Shown piece by piece: positions 55,166-63,968 of a DNA stretch of 64,000 nucleotides (position 1 is the stretch's first letter; each line of letters opens with the position of its first letter). This stretch comes from an uncultured Shewanella sp. GTDB lineage: Bacteria > Pseudomonadota > Gammaproteobacteria > Enterobacterales > Shewanellaceae. A program made the translations under genes and the position numbers. The notes under the pieces were generated by a model, which did not search any database, was not told the DNA's origin, and saw nothing but the letters and a program-made list of their open reading frames with translations. The stretch spans positions 62,001 to 126,000 of the forward strand of contig NZ_CANLKR010000003.1 of NCBI RefSeq assembly GCF_947491715.1, read 5' to 3'.

Positions 55166-56236
55166 ATGGAGTTTGGCCTGACTGCTTACCCAACAGTATC
55201 TGCCGCCGCAGTATTGGATTTGTATGATGTTTTGTCTTGTCATGAAGTAATAACACCAAGCAATGCTAGCCAACTCAATTTTAAACGCCAAGATTTGTTG
55301 GGGGTTGAGAAACGTGTGCCTTTAGCCTTTGAACGACAGCTATGGGCTATGGGTAAAAAAATATCGAGTTTCGATAATATTGGTTTTGTTGTTGGAACAC
55401 AAATCAATCTCAATGCACAGGGAGTCTTATCTCATTTATTATCGATGGCTGAAGACTTAAGAGAAGCGATTTATTTGTATAAGAAATATATTGTCTTAAT
55501 GAATCAATGCGAAAAGATTGATGTGATTGAGCATGACTGGGGCATGCGGATCCTCTACCTTACCGATTATGATTACGAGTTTACTCAAATATCAACAGAG
55601 CGCAGTTTGAGTGCCATGGTGACGTGGGCAAGATATTTAACGAAAAATCAGTTAACTTTATTAAAGGCAAGTTTCAAACATGCGGATGTTACCTATTTGA
55701 CTGATTATAATGATATTTTTGGAAGCAAAGTATGCTTCAATCAAAAAGAGACTTTTCTTGATATACCAAGCAGTGTGGCGAGTTTAAAAATTAAAACGGC
55801 GAATGCTTATATTAAAGAGATGCTTGTAAAACGTATTGAGCAGAAAATGAAAGTGCTTCATATTGATGCTTCTTTGAAAGAGAAAGTCGCATTCATTATC
55901 AGTCAATATTTGCATTGTCAAACTTGCTCATCTGCTTTTGTTGCCCAAAAATTAAACATGAGTCGACAAACATTACACCGTAAATTGACCAAAGAAGGAC
56001 TGAATTTTAAGGCCATACTCAGTGAGGTGAGAAAAGAAAAAGTGGTGGGGTATCTATTAGATAAAAATCATAATGTGGAAAGTATAGGAAGTATGCTTGG
56101 GTTTAAAGATGCCAGTTCTTTTTATCGCGCTTTTAAATTATGGTTTAATAGCACGCCTAAAATATATCGAATGACGCTGTTGGCTCAAGCCTCAACTGAA
56201 ATGTTCACAACGCCATTTCAGCTTGATGAGGCTTAA
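55166..56236 (+). CDS. AraC-family transcriptional regulator
   Basis: The 356-residue protein has a long N-terminal ligand-binding domain of the arabinose-binding-like type (about 20-215; YPTVSAAAVLDLYDVL, NAQGVLSHLLSMAEDLREAIYLYKKY) and a C-terminal AraC DNA-binding domain (about 250-340). The two helix-turn-helix parts are SSAFVAQKLNMSRQTLHRKLTKEGLNFKAIL and VESIGSMLGFKDASSFYRAFKLWFNSTPKIYR. It resembles OruR/ArgR-type and fatty-acid or quorum-linked AraC regulators. It is divergent from the aminotransferase and convergent with the acyl-CoA synthetase gene, and may regulate either. Confidence 0.9.
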   Translation: MEFGLTAYPTVSAAAVLDLYDVLSCHEVITPSNASQLNFKRQDLLGVEKRVPLAFERQLWAMGKKISSFDNIGFVVGTQINLNAQGVLSHLLSMAEDLREAIYLYKKYIVLMNQCEKIDVIEHDWGMRILYLTDYDYEFTQISTERSLSAMVTWARYLTKNQLTLLKASFKHADVTYLTDYNDIFGSKVCFNQKETFLDIPSSVASLKIKTANAYIKEMLVKRIEQKMKVLHIDASLKEKVAFIISQYLHCQTCSSAFVAQKLNMSRQTLHRKLTKEGLNFKAILSEVRKEKVVGYLLDKNHNVESIGSMLGFKDASSFYRAFKLWFNSTPKIYRMTLLAQASTEMFTTPFQLDEA

Positions 56237-56301
56237 AATAGGTGGTGAACAAGCGTAAGTATCTTCTTTGTTGCATGTCTACGCAAGTCCATACAGGTGG
56301 G

Positions 56302-58131
56302 TTAATAACGATATTGTCCTTGGATAATATCGTGTTGTAAAGTTGCGTTTAAGGGCTGATAGGTTTCAGTATTAGGTAATAAGACAAAAATAGGGTTATC
56401 TGAGAGTTCAATATTAAAGCCTAATTCTTTTAGTTTACTTTTTTTGTATTTAAAGGTCCCGGTCATTTCCATTCCTTTACTTAAGCTGATGAAAATGGGA
56501 ATGGCGTACTGCGGCAGGGCTTGCTTTAATTTATGATAAAAGGCTGAAAAATTAAAATCGGCAATGTCACAATTTAATTTAATTTGTGCCATTCCCGCTT
56601 TTCCATTGGTATTGGGAATGCTAACACCATAAACAACGGATTGGCTGATATTGTCTATTTCATCAATAAGCATTTCCACTTCAGTGGTGGAGACATTTTC
56701 ACCTTTCCAGCGAAAAGTATCGCCAATACGATCGACAAATTGTGTATGTTTAAAGCCAATATCACGCATTAAATCGCCAGTGTTAAACCATGCATCTCCC
56801 TTTTCAAAGACATCTCTTAATACACAGTGTTGTGTTTTTTGTTGATCAGTGTAGCCATGAAAGGGTGACTTAGGACTGATTTCTCCAAGCAATAGTCCAC
56901 TTTGCCCTTTGGCGACTTTTTTGAAAAACCCATGATAGTTTCTGATGGGGCGCTCATTTTCTTTGTCATACTCAATGAGCGCGTACTTATATGGAGAAAA
57001 CCCGACGGTATGATCAAAGTTCAACACATTACTGAACCCGACATTACCTTCGCTGGAGGCATAAAATTCATAGATACGTTCGATATTGAACCTTTGTTTA
57101 AATTCACGCCAAATTGAAGGGCGAAGACCATTGCCTAAGATGATTTTTATTGAATGTTGGCAATCCTCGGCATTGGGTGCACGTTCTATTAAATAACGAC
57201 ACAGCTCGCCGATATAGCCAAATGCAGTGGCATTATAGTAACGAATGTCTTGCCAAAATCGAGAGACACTGAATTTTCTGGCCATAATGAGGGTGGCATT
57301 TCCTGCCAAAACGGAGCCCCAACAAATGGCCATAGCAGTAGAGTGATAGAAAGGCAGCGGCACATACATGGCATCGCTTTTAGTCAAGCTCACCGTTGCA
57401 TGGCCAAAGGAACCATAGGCTTTCATGAATCGTCCGTGATTAAAAATGACCGCTTTAGGTAAACCTGTGGTCCCCGAAGTGTAAACATAGAAACAAGGAT
57501 CATCATTATAAATGTGTCTGACTTGGGGCAGCATTTTCCCCGATTGGGCACTCATTAAGATCGCTAAATTTTGCCAATGTGCAGGGGCGTGACCCATTTT
57601 ATTGAGGGTATCGGTATCGGCTAAATAAAAGTGATGTGTGCTAGGAATATGGATATGATCGCGTATTGTTTCATAGGCATCGTAACACTCTTCACCGAGG
57701 ACAATGAGTTTTGGATTGACGATTTTCAGACTATGAGTGAGCACTTTGCCTTGTTGGCTGGTATTGACCATGGCGCTAATGACGCCGATTTTAGCACATG
57801 CTGTGACCACGGCTAGAAGTTCAGGCCTATTTTCAATCATGATGGCGACACAATCGCCTTTTTTAAGACCGTAGTGGAGCAAGGTTCGCGCAATTTTATT
57901 ACTCCATTCATTAAGCACTTGATAAGTAATATTGCGTTCTTGATATCGAATGGCTAAGCCAAGAGGGGTTTTCTTCGCCGCATTTTCTACACAGAGTCCT
58001 AATCCAACAGATTTAGTTTTACTTCTTGCATCGGCTATTTTGAGGCCTTTAATAATGCGAGGTAATTTAAAGAGTATTTCTGGTAGCTTGAGTGCTATTT
58101 TTTTTGCTGTGATGATTTCATTATTTTTCAT
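56302..58131 (-). CDS. FATP-type long/very-long-chain acyl-CoA synthetase
   Basis: The 609-residue protein activates a fatty acid to acyl-CoA. AMP-binding motif CFYVYTSGTTGLPKAVIFNHGR (about 216-237), then YIGELCRYLI, ILGNGLRPSIWREFKQRF, IYEFYASSEGNVGFSN and DRIGDTFRWKGENVSTTEVE are the signature order of the FATP/SLC27 branch (long-chain-acyl-CoA synthetase, FadD6-like), not of FadD. I chose ATG at 58131 with AGAG upstream; a GTG at 58164 is possible. It follows the HIT gene by 85 bases on the same strand. Its neighbours suggest it provides acyl-CoA to the LuxI-fold acyltransferase across the divergent promoter. Confidence 0.92.
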   Translation of the reverse strand: MKNNEIITAKKIALKLPEILFKLPRIIKGLKIADARSKTKSVGLGLCVENAAKKTPLGLAIRYQERNITYQVLNEWSNKIARTLLHYGLKKGDCVAIMIENRPELLAVVTACAKIGVISAMVNTSQQGKVLTHSLKIVNPKLIVLGEECYDAYETIRDHIHIPSTHHFYLADTDTLNKMGHAPAHWQNLAILMSAQSGKMLPQVRHIYNDDPCFYVYTSGTTGLPKAVIFNHGRFMKAYGSFGHATVSLTKSDAMYVPLPFYHSTAMAICWGSVLAGNATLIMARKFSVSRFWQDIRYYNATAFGYIGELCRYLIERAPNAEDCQHSIKIILGNGLRPSIWREFKQRFNIERIYEFYASSEGNVGFSNVLNFDHTVGFSPYKYALIEYDKENERPIRNYHGFFKKVAKGQSGLLLGEISPKSPFHGYTDQQKTQHCVLRDVFEKGDAWFNTGDLMRDIGFKHTQFVDRIGDTFRWKGENVSTTEVEMLIDEIDNISQSVVYGVSIPNTNGKAGMAQIKLNCDIADFNFSAFYHKLKQALPQYAIPIFISLSKGMEMTGTFKYKKSKLKELGFNIELSDNPIFVLLPNTETYQPLNATLQHDIIQGQYRY

Positions 58132-58216
58132 TCTATCAACTCTAGCGATAATGTTTATATTCACTAAATATTATTTAATTAGTCGATAGAAAAAAACGAC
58201 AATTTGAATCAAGTTA

Positions 58217-58681
58217 TTAGCAATTTGTCTCAAGTTCACATTGCATTTTAATATAGTGTGATAGTTTTTGGGCCCAACGATATGTTTTTTTATTGACTGT
58301 ATAGTTGAAAGGGTTGATATATCGAGTAAAAATATTAGTGACTAAGAATAATAGATCATATCGATACCTCGGAATTAAATGTAAATGTACATGAGAAACG
58401 TGTTGGTAAGCGCCAGGACCATCGTTAATTAAGAAGTGAAAATCTTTAATTTTATTATTCATACCTTTCATTGCTAAAGCCACTTGAGAAGCGGTATTAA
58501 TAAGTTGTGAGCGCTCTTCGTGACTTAATTTTGTCATTGATTGATGATGATTCTTACTTAAAATTAAAAGGTGGCCTTTATTTATTTTGAATTTATCTAA
58601 TATGACATGGCAGTGCTTATTTTCATAAATACTCACACAAGGTAAAGTTCCATTATTTATTTTGCAAAAAGCACATGTCAT
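58217..58681 (-). CDS. HIT-family hydrolase
   Basis: The 154-residue protein has the histidine-triad motif HVSHVHLHLIPR near 96-107, with GHLLILSKNHH near 36-46 as usual. HIT proteins hydrolyse nucleotide phosphoramidates or adenylylated compounds, for example aminoacyl- or acyl-adenylates. Positioned directly upstream of an acyl-adenylate-forming enzyme, it could clear adenylated by-products; this is inference. The C-terminal 50 residues (FNYTVNKKTYRWAQKL) are longer than in minimal HINT proteins. Cys3 and Cys6 (TCAFC) may bind zinc. Confidence 0.85.
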   Translation of the reverse strand: MTCAFCKINNGTLPCVSIYENKHCHVILDKFKINKGHLLILSKNHHQSMTKLSHEERSQLINTASQVALAMKGMNNKIKDFHFLINDGPGAYQHVSHVHLHLIPRYRYDLLFLVTNIFTRYINPFNYTVNKKTYRWAQKLSHYIKMQCELETNC

Positions 58682-59001
58682 AAAAGTATTACCTTTTTAT
58701 ATTTTGTTTTGTTAATTTACATTATTTGCCTTATAACGCAATATATTAATTAATATTTACTTTAAAATGTTATTCAGTCGATTTAATAATCCAAAATGCA
58801 TGTTTTTTAGTGCATTCCTTTGAACGTCACTATTCCCATGAAGGTAATAGGGGGCGGAACACGGTATCATTTTTGCATTGATGAAATCGTTTCTTGATTG
58901 TGACAAATAGCCATATGTATAAGACAAAATGCAATTGTATTATGCGACAGACTTAGATAACTTTTCTGCGGTATTGATGTTTATCAATCAGGGAAAAGAT
59001 T
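58682..59001. other. Divergent promoter region of the acyltransferase cluster
   Basis: This 320-base AT-rich region separates the HIT/acyl-CoA synthetase unit from the acyltransferase/SnoaL/HDO unit. AATGCA (58795-58800) and TGCATT (58811-58816) form a 22-base dyad with a 10-base centre. Further TGCATT/AATGCA copies occur at about 58875 and 58928. Such a dyad may be an operator; it does not match the lux box I recall. No ORF is seen. Confidence 0.5.
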
Positions 59002-59748
59002 ATGGGTATACCAGTTAAAAAATTGAGTAATGAGAAGGTTAGTGATAATTTCGACCTAAAATTAATCAATCCAAAATTAGAATGTTTATATCAATATACA
59101 GATCATTTTACTCGGCGCATCATGGGGCGAAAAGATTTGCTAATCCGTCAGGTTATCGATAGTGATGAGTTGTATTTGTTGTCTGAAGCCAGGAAAAAAA
59201 TATATAAAAAACATGCTGATTACTTTAGTCAGTTTTATAATAATGACTATTTTATTGATGATAAAGATTACTCTTCTTACTTATTTGCGTGTTATTTTCA
59301 AGGTGAAATAGTGGGGACGCAACGTATTGCCACTTACCCATTTGAAGTGTGTCAGTATATTAATAATGAGGCCTTGAGTGCATTCTTAGAAGATGATTTT
59401 AAAGAGAAATATATAGAGTTTTCTCGACTTGCGGTGAATAATGATTATGGTTTAGGTAGGGGAGTGGCGCACGCATTAAATGTGGTTGCGGGTATTTTAG
59501 TGACTATGAGTATTAAGAAAAGTCGTTACATTACTTATTCTAAGCCTAAGCTCAAAAGAAAAGAGGCTAATTTCGGTGAGGAAGTCCTTACTTTTACCAT
59601 ACATGAGCGTGGGAATGAGCAATATGAATTATATAAAGCCGATACGTTAATTGGCATGTCTCAGCTATTAGGTATTGATAAACAACCGGGATTATCACTG
59701 TTTGACAGTATCAATAATGTCATGATGAAGGATGAATGGGGTGAATAA
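59002..59748 (+). CDS. LuxI-fold N-acyltransferase (autoinducer-synthase / N-acyl amino acid synthase-like)
   Basis: The 248-residue protein keeps the charged residues of the LuxI family at similar spacing: Arg64 and Tyr68 in SEARKKIY, Asp86 and Asp89 in FIDDKDY, Arg108 in GTQRIA, Glu139 and Arg142 in EFSRLAV. In LuxI these are Arg24, Phe28, Asp45, Asp48, Arg70, Glu101 and Arg104 (recalled numbering). FeeM-type N-acyl amino acid synthases share the same fold. It should transfer an acyl chain from acyl-ACP or acyl-CoA to an amine; the acceptor is unknown. No LuxR partner lies in the window. A good ribosome-binding site (AGGGAAAAG) precedes the ATG. The SnoaL-like gene follows one base later. 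Confidence 0.75.
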   Translation: MGIPVKKLSNEKVSDNFDLKLINPKLECLYQYTDHFTRRIMGRKDLLIRQVIDSDELYLLSEARKKIYKKHADYFSQFYNNDYFIDDKDYSSYLFACYFQGEIVGTQRIATYPFEVCQYINNEALSAFLEDDFKEKYIEFSRLAVNNDYGLGRGVAHALNVVAGILVTMSIKKSRYITYSKPKLKRKEANFGEEVLTFTIHERGNEQYELYKADTLIGMSQLLGIDKQPGLSLFDSINNVMMKDEWGE

Positions 59749-59749
59749 T

Positions 59750-60196
59750 ATGCTCAAAGTCGTGCAAGAAGAAACGCATACGGATAATGAAAATCAATCC
59801 CTTTCAGAAAGTAACATTGATGTTGTTTTGGTTTTTTATGATGCAGTTTTTAGTCAGAGAACGGTGGAATGTTGTAATGAACTCATGAAAGTGGATTATA
59901 TTAATCACAGTCAGTTTGTCGAAAGTGGTAGGGAAAATTTTAAAGCGTATTTTAAAAATTTTTATCAACAATTTAAGCGTTCAGGTACCCATGTTGAGTT
60001 GGTATTTGCAGATAATGATAAGGTTTGCCTTCATGCAACACATTGGGCATCGAATCGGCTATTTACTGTTAAATTAAAATGTATCGATATTTACCGACTA
60101 GAAGAAGGGCAATTGGCTGAACATTGGGATTCAGTAGAAGGGTTAACGGTGTTTTCACGATTAGTTTTCTTTTTAAAGTCGTTTTTAAAACTGTAA
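59750..60196 (+). CDS. SnoaL-like (NTF2-fold) protein
   Basis: The 148-residue protein has the SnoaL/NTF2-like pattern: VVLVFYDAVFS, VDYINHSQFVESGRENFKAYFKNF and the conserved IDIYRLEEGQLAEHWDSVEGL near the end. Some members catalyse cyclisation or hydrolysis of small metabolites; others only bind ligands. The ATG at 59750 sits one base after the acyltransferase stop, so translation is probably coupled; an ATG at 59732 is less likely. A hydrophobic C-terminal stretch (VFSRLVFFLKSFLKL) is unusual and could associate with the membrane or bind an acyl chain. Confidence 0.8.
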   Translation: MLKVVQEETHTDNENQSLSESNIDVVLVFYDAVFSQRTVECCNELMKVDYINHSQFVESGRENFKAYFKNFYQQFKRSGTHVELVFADNDKVCLHATHWASNRLFTVKLKCIDIYRLEEGQLAEHWDSVEGLTVFSRLVFFLKSFLKL

Positions 60197-60228
60197 TACG
60201 ACTTAGCATATATTTAAGGAATAAACAT

Positions 60229-60909
60229 ATGTCATTTATTAATGAGTTGGCTGAGGTTTGTGATAAAGAATGGGAAAAAATTAAAGCAGGTACATTTTTT
60301 CGTTTAGCGACTGAAGCTATTACAAAAGAATTGTATATCGATGCCATGGTGCAAGTTTTTCATTATACAAAAAATAATGCCATTAATCAGGCTGCGGCAA
60401 CATTTCCTGAAGATCATAAAAAGTTAGGTTTGTTGCGTTTTGCCATGCGTCATGCATTGGAAGAGCTGGGGCATGAAAATATGGTGGTGCGAGATTTAGA
60501 GTCTATGGGAGTGGATTTAAGTGTGTTTGATACGCCGCCTTTACCTGCCACAGAAGCACTGAATGGCTATTTGCACAGTGTGGCGATTCGAGGTGGCGTG
60601 ATCCCAAGGCTGGGTTACAGCTTTTGGGCTGAAGATAGCTATGAACACTTAGGGGGCTTATTGGATGCCTGCCGTCATGTTTTGAAATTAACGGATAAGC
60701 AATTAAGTTTCTTTATTGCTCATGCTGTCATTGACGTTAAACATGCTCAAGATGTGAATGATGCTATCGAAGAATGGGTTGTGACAGATACAGAAAAACA
60801 GGATGTGATCCAAGTTGCTAAAACAACCCTGTTTTTAACGGGACAAATTTTAGAGTCTGTGGCTCAAGCTTATTTACAAAAACAAGAAAAAATGGCGTTA
60901 ACTGCATAA
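60229..60909 (+). CDS. Heme-oxygenase-like diiron protein (HDO / iron-containing redox enzyme family)
   Basis: The 226-residue all-helical protein matches the iron-containing redox enzyme family related to TenA/PqqC, UndA and CADD. Candidate metal ligands are Glu34, Glu79 and His82 (EELGHE), Glu139 or Glu135 (WAEDSYEH) and the HxxxDxxH motif His165-Asp169-His172 (HAVIDVKHAQD), which matches the spacing known for CADD-type enzymes. HDOs use O2 on a diiron site for N-oxygenation, decarboxylation or C-C cleavage. The ATG at 60229 follows AAGGA. It is last in the unit and ends at a perfect terminator. The substrate is probably the product of the upstream acyltransferase (inference). Confidence 0.82.
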   Translation: MSFINELAEVCDKEWEKIKAGTFFRLATEAITKELYIDAMVQVFHYTKNNAINQAAATFPEDHKKLGLLRFAMRHALEELGHENMVVRDLESMGVDLSVFDTPPLPATEALNGYLHSVAIRGGVIPRLGYSFWAEDSYEHLGGLLDACRHVLKLTDKQLSFFIAHAVIDVKHAQDVNDAIEEWVVTDTEKQDVIQVAKTTLFLTGQILESVAQAYLQKQEKMALTA

Positions 60910-60925
60910 GCGTATAACGACGTAA

Positions 60926-60962
60926 AATAAAAATAGCAGGACAATTGCCTGCTATTTTTATT
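60926..60962. terminator. Bidirectional terminator between the HDO gene and trxB
   Basis: AATAAAAATAGCAGG (60926-60940) pairs perfectly with CCTGCTATTTTTATT (60948-60962) around a 7-base loop. T-tracts are present on both strands. Confidence 0.93.
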
Positions 60963-60982
60963 GGATCAAATTGGATTAAGGC

Positions 60983-61951
<969 letters not shown>

Positions 61952-62062
61952 TTAACGCGTGGGGGGGATTGTAGGGAATTTGGCTCTCAGGGTAAAGCCA
62001 TGAAAGCAGATTATTCTAGATTGCTTTAATCGGAAAAATAAATGAGGGTGAAATTAAAGATA

Positions 62063-62090
62063 AAAAAAGGAAGCCATTGACTTCCTTTTT
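62063..62090 (-). terminator. Intrinsic terminator after ald
   Basis: AAAAAGGAAG (62064-62073) pairs with CTTCCTTTTT (62081-62090) around CCATTGA. Read leftward, a T-run follows. It ends the ald transcript before trxB. Confidence 0.88.
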
Positions 62091-62127
62091 ATTTGTTAAA
62101 TAAATTTATTGGTTAACAAAGGTGAGA

Positions 62128-63243
62128 TTAAGCAAGCAATAACATAGGATCGACATAGGCTAAATCCAGTGCTTCAGCAACTTCTGCACAAGTGATTTTA
62201 CCGTGCATGACATTTAATCCATTGCGCAAGTGTGGATCTTGTTGCAGTGCTTTTTTATAACCTAAATCAGCTAATTTTATGATGTAAGGTAGGGTGGCAT
62301 TGTTGAGTGCGAAGGTCGAGGTTCTCGCGACTGCACCGGGCATATTGGCAACACAATAATGTACAACATCATCCACGATATAGGTGGGATTTTCGTGGGT
62401 TGTAGCGTATGACGTTTCAATACAACCCCCTTGATCGATGGCAACATCAACAATGGCTGCACCTGCTTTCATGCGCTTGATGTGATCTTTGGTAACCAGT
62501 TTTGGGGCTGCAGCACCCGGAACCAGTACGCCACCAATGACAAGATCGGCCTCTAATACATACTTTTCAATGGCACTGGCGGTGGAGTAAATCGCTTTAA
62601 CTTTATTATCAAACTGTACGTTTAATCGACGTAATGTATCGATATTACGGTCAAGTATCACGACATCTGCGCCCAGTCCAACGGCCATTTGTGCTGCGTT
62701 TGTTCCTACCATTCCGCCGCCAATAATAACCACTTTAGCGGGTTCAACACCAGGTACGCCGCCTAATAACATGCCGAGTCCGCCACGTGACTTTTCCAGA
62801 GCCATGGCACCCGCTTGAATAGACATACGTCCAGCAACTTCTGACATTGGGGCAAGTAAGGGCAAGGTGCCTCGATTATCTGTGACTGTCTCATAAGCGA
62901 TGCAGACTGCTTGACTGTCAATTAAATCCTGAGTTTGGGGAAGATCAGGGGCAAGATGAAGATAAGTAAAAAGCAATTGATCCGGTTTAAGCATGGCGCG
63001 CTCAACGGCTTGAGGCTCTTTTACTTTTACAATCATCTCTGCTGTGTCAAAAATGTCTTTTGCAGTGTTTAGGATTGTTGCGCCCACATCCTGATAATCT
63101 TTATCAGAAAAACCGACTCCGACACCAGCATTAGTCTCGATAAATACATCATGTCCTTTTAGTTTTAGTTCATAAACACTGGATGGAACCATACCAACAC
63201 GGTATTCATGGTTTTTGATTTCTTTAGGAACACCAATTATCAT
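62128..63243 (-). CDS. ald: Alanine dehydrogenase
   Basis: Ald interconverts L-alanine and pyruvate with NAD+, allowing alanine to be used as a carbon and nitrogen source. The 371-residue protein begins with MIIGVPKEIKNHEYRVGM and has the lysine-containing MIVKVKEPQ, the His in FTYLHLAPD, the NAD-binding GGGMVGTNAAQMAVGLGADV and DVAIDQGGC. The frame has two ATGs in a row; I take the second. It is divergent from lrp, and Lrp-type regulators commonly control ald. Confidence 0.96.
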   Translation of the reverse strand: MIIGVPKEIKNHEYRVGMVPSSVYELKLKGHDVFIETNAGVGVGFSDKDYQDVGATILNTAKDIFDTAEMIVKVKEPQAVERAMLKPDQLLFTYLHLAPDLPQTQDLIDSQAVCIAYETVTDNRGTLPLLAPMSEVAGRMSIQAGAMALEKSRGGLGMLLGGVPGVEPAKVVIIGGGMVGTNAAQMAVGLGADVVILDRNIDTLRRLNVQFDNKVKAIYSTASAIEKYVLEADLVIGGVLVPGAAAPKLVTKDHIKRMKAGAAIVDVAIDQGGCIETSYATTHENPTYIVDDVVHYCVANMPGAVARTSTFALNNATLPYIIKLADLGYKKALQQDPHLRNGLNVMHGKITCAEVAEALDLAYVDPMLLLA

Positions 63244-63423
63244 CATTAAGCCTCAAATTGCATAAACACCCATTTACATTGGGCGTGATAGTGATTGAAG
63301 GGAAGTCTGAATTGTTATATTTTCAGTAAAGTAAGTATATTACTCCTTTGGAAGTTTATGCTACTAAAGATGGGCCATTTGCAGTGTGTTGTATCGTTTT
63401 ACTGCTAATTTAAGGTTAATAAT

Positions 63424-63927
63424 ATGGTAAATAATAAAAAAAGTCCGATAAAAGACTTAGATAGAATCGATAGAAATATACTCAATGAGTTACAAATTGA
63501 TGGGCGTATTTCTAATGTGGAGCTTTCAAAACGGGTGGGTTTAAGTCCAACTCCTTGTCTTGAAAGGGTAAAAAGGCTAGAAAAACAAGGCTATATTAAC
63601 GGTTATACAGCGCTAATCAATCCGCATTATATTGGTGCATCTCTATTGGTTTTTGTTGAAATTACACTAAACAGAGACACTTCTGAGGTGTTTGATAAGT
63701 TTAATCGTGCGGTACAACTCCTTGATGATATTCAAGAATGTCATCTGGTTTCAGGAGATTTTGATTACTTATTAAAAACCCGTGTATCAGATATGTCCGC
63801 GTATAGACGCTTGCTTGGAGAGACGTTGTTACACCTTCCTTCAGTTTCGGATACTCGAACCTATGTTGTGATGGAAGAAGTGAAGCAAACAAATCGTGTG
63901 GCGATTAATACGGTTAATGGAAGTTAA
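63424..63927 (+). CDS. lrp: Leucine-responsive regulatory protein
   Basis: Lrp is a global regulator of amino-acid metabolism. The 167-residue protein has the N-terminal winged helix (LDRIDRNILNELQIDGRISNVELSKRVGLSPTPCLERVKRLEKQGYI, about 11-58) and the C-terminal RAM ligand-binding domain (about 70-150; HLVSGDFDYLLKTRV). It is nearly the length of E. coli Lrp (164). It is divergent from ald, so it may control it from the shared 180-base region, and the next gene in relatives is ftsK, which lies beyond the window. Confidence 0.96.
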   Translation: MVNNKKSPIKDLDRIDRNILNELQIDGRISNVELSKRVGLSPTPCLERVKRLEKQGYINGYTALINPHYIGASLLVFVEITLNRDTSEVFDKFNRAVQLLDDIQECHLVSGDFDYLLKTRVSDMSAYRRLLGETLLHLPSVSDTRTYVVMEEVKQTNRVAINTVNGS

Positions 63928-63943
63928 CACTAAAACATGCTGC

Positions 63944-63968
63944 AAAAAGAGCCGAAAGGCTCTTTTTT
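63944..63968 (+). terminator. Intrinsic terminator after lrp
   Basis: AAAAAGAGCC (63944-63953) pairs with GGCTCTTTTT (63958-63967) around a GAAA tetraloop, followed by a T-run. A textbook Rho-independent terminator. Confidence 0.93.

Noticed and set aside
56302-60909. A classical LuxI/LuxR quorum-sensing locus
   Set aside because: No LuxR-type gene is present. The adjacent regulator is AraC-type and the acyltransferase is too divergent to name luxI.
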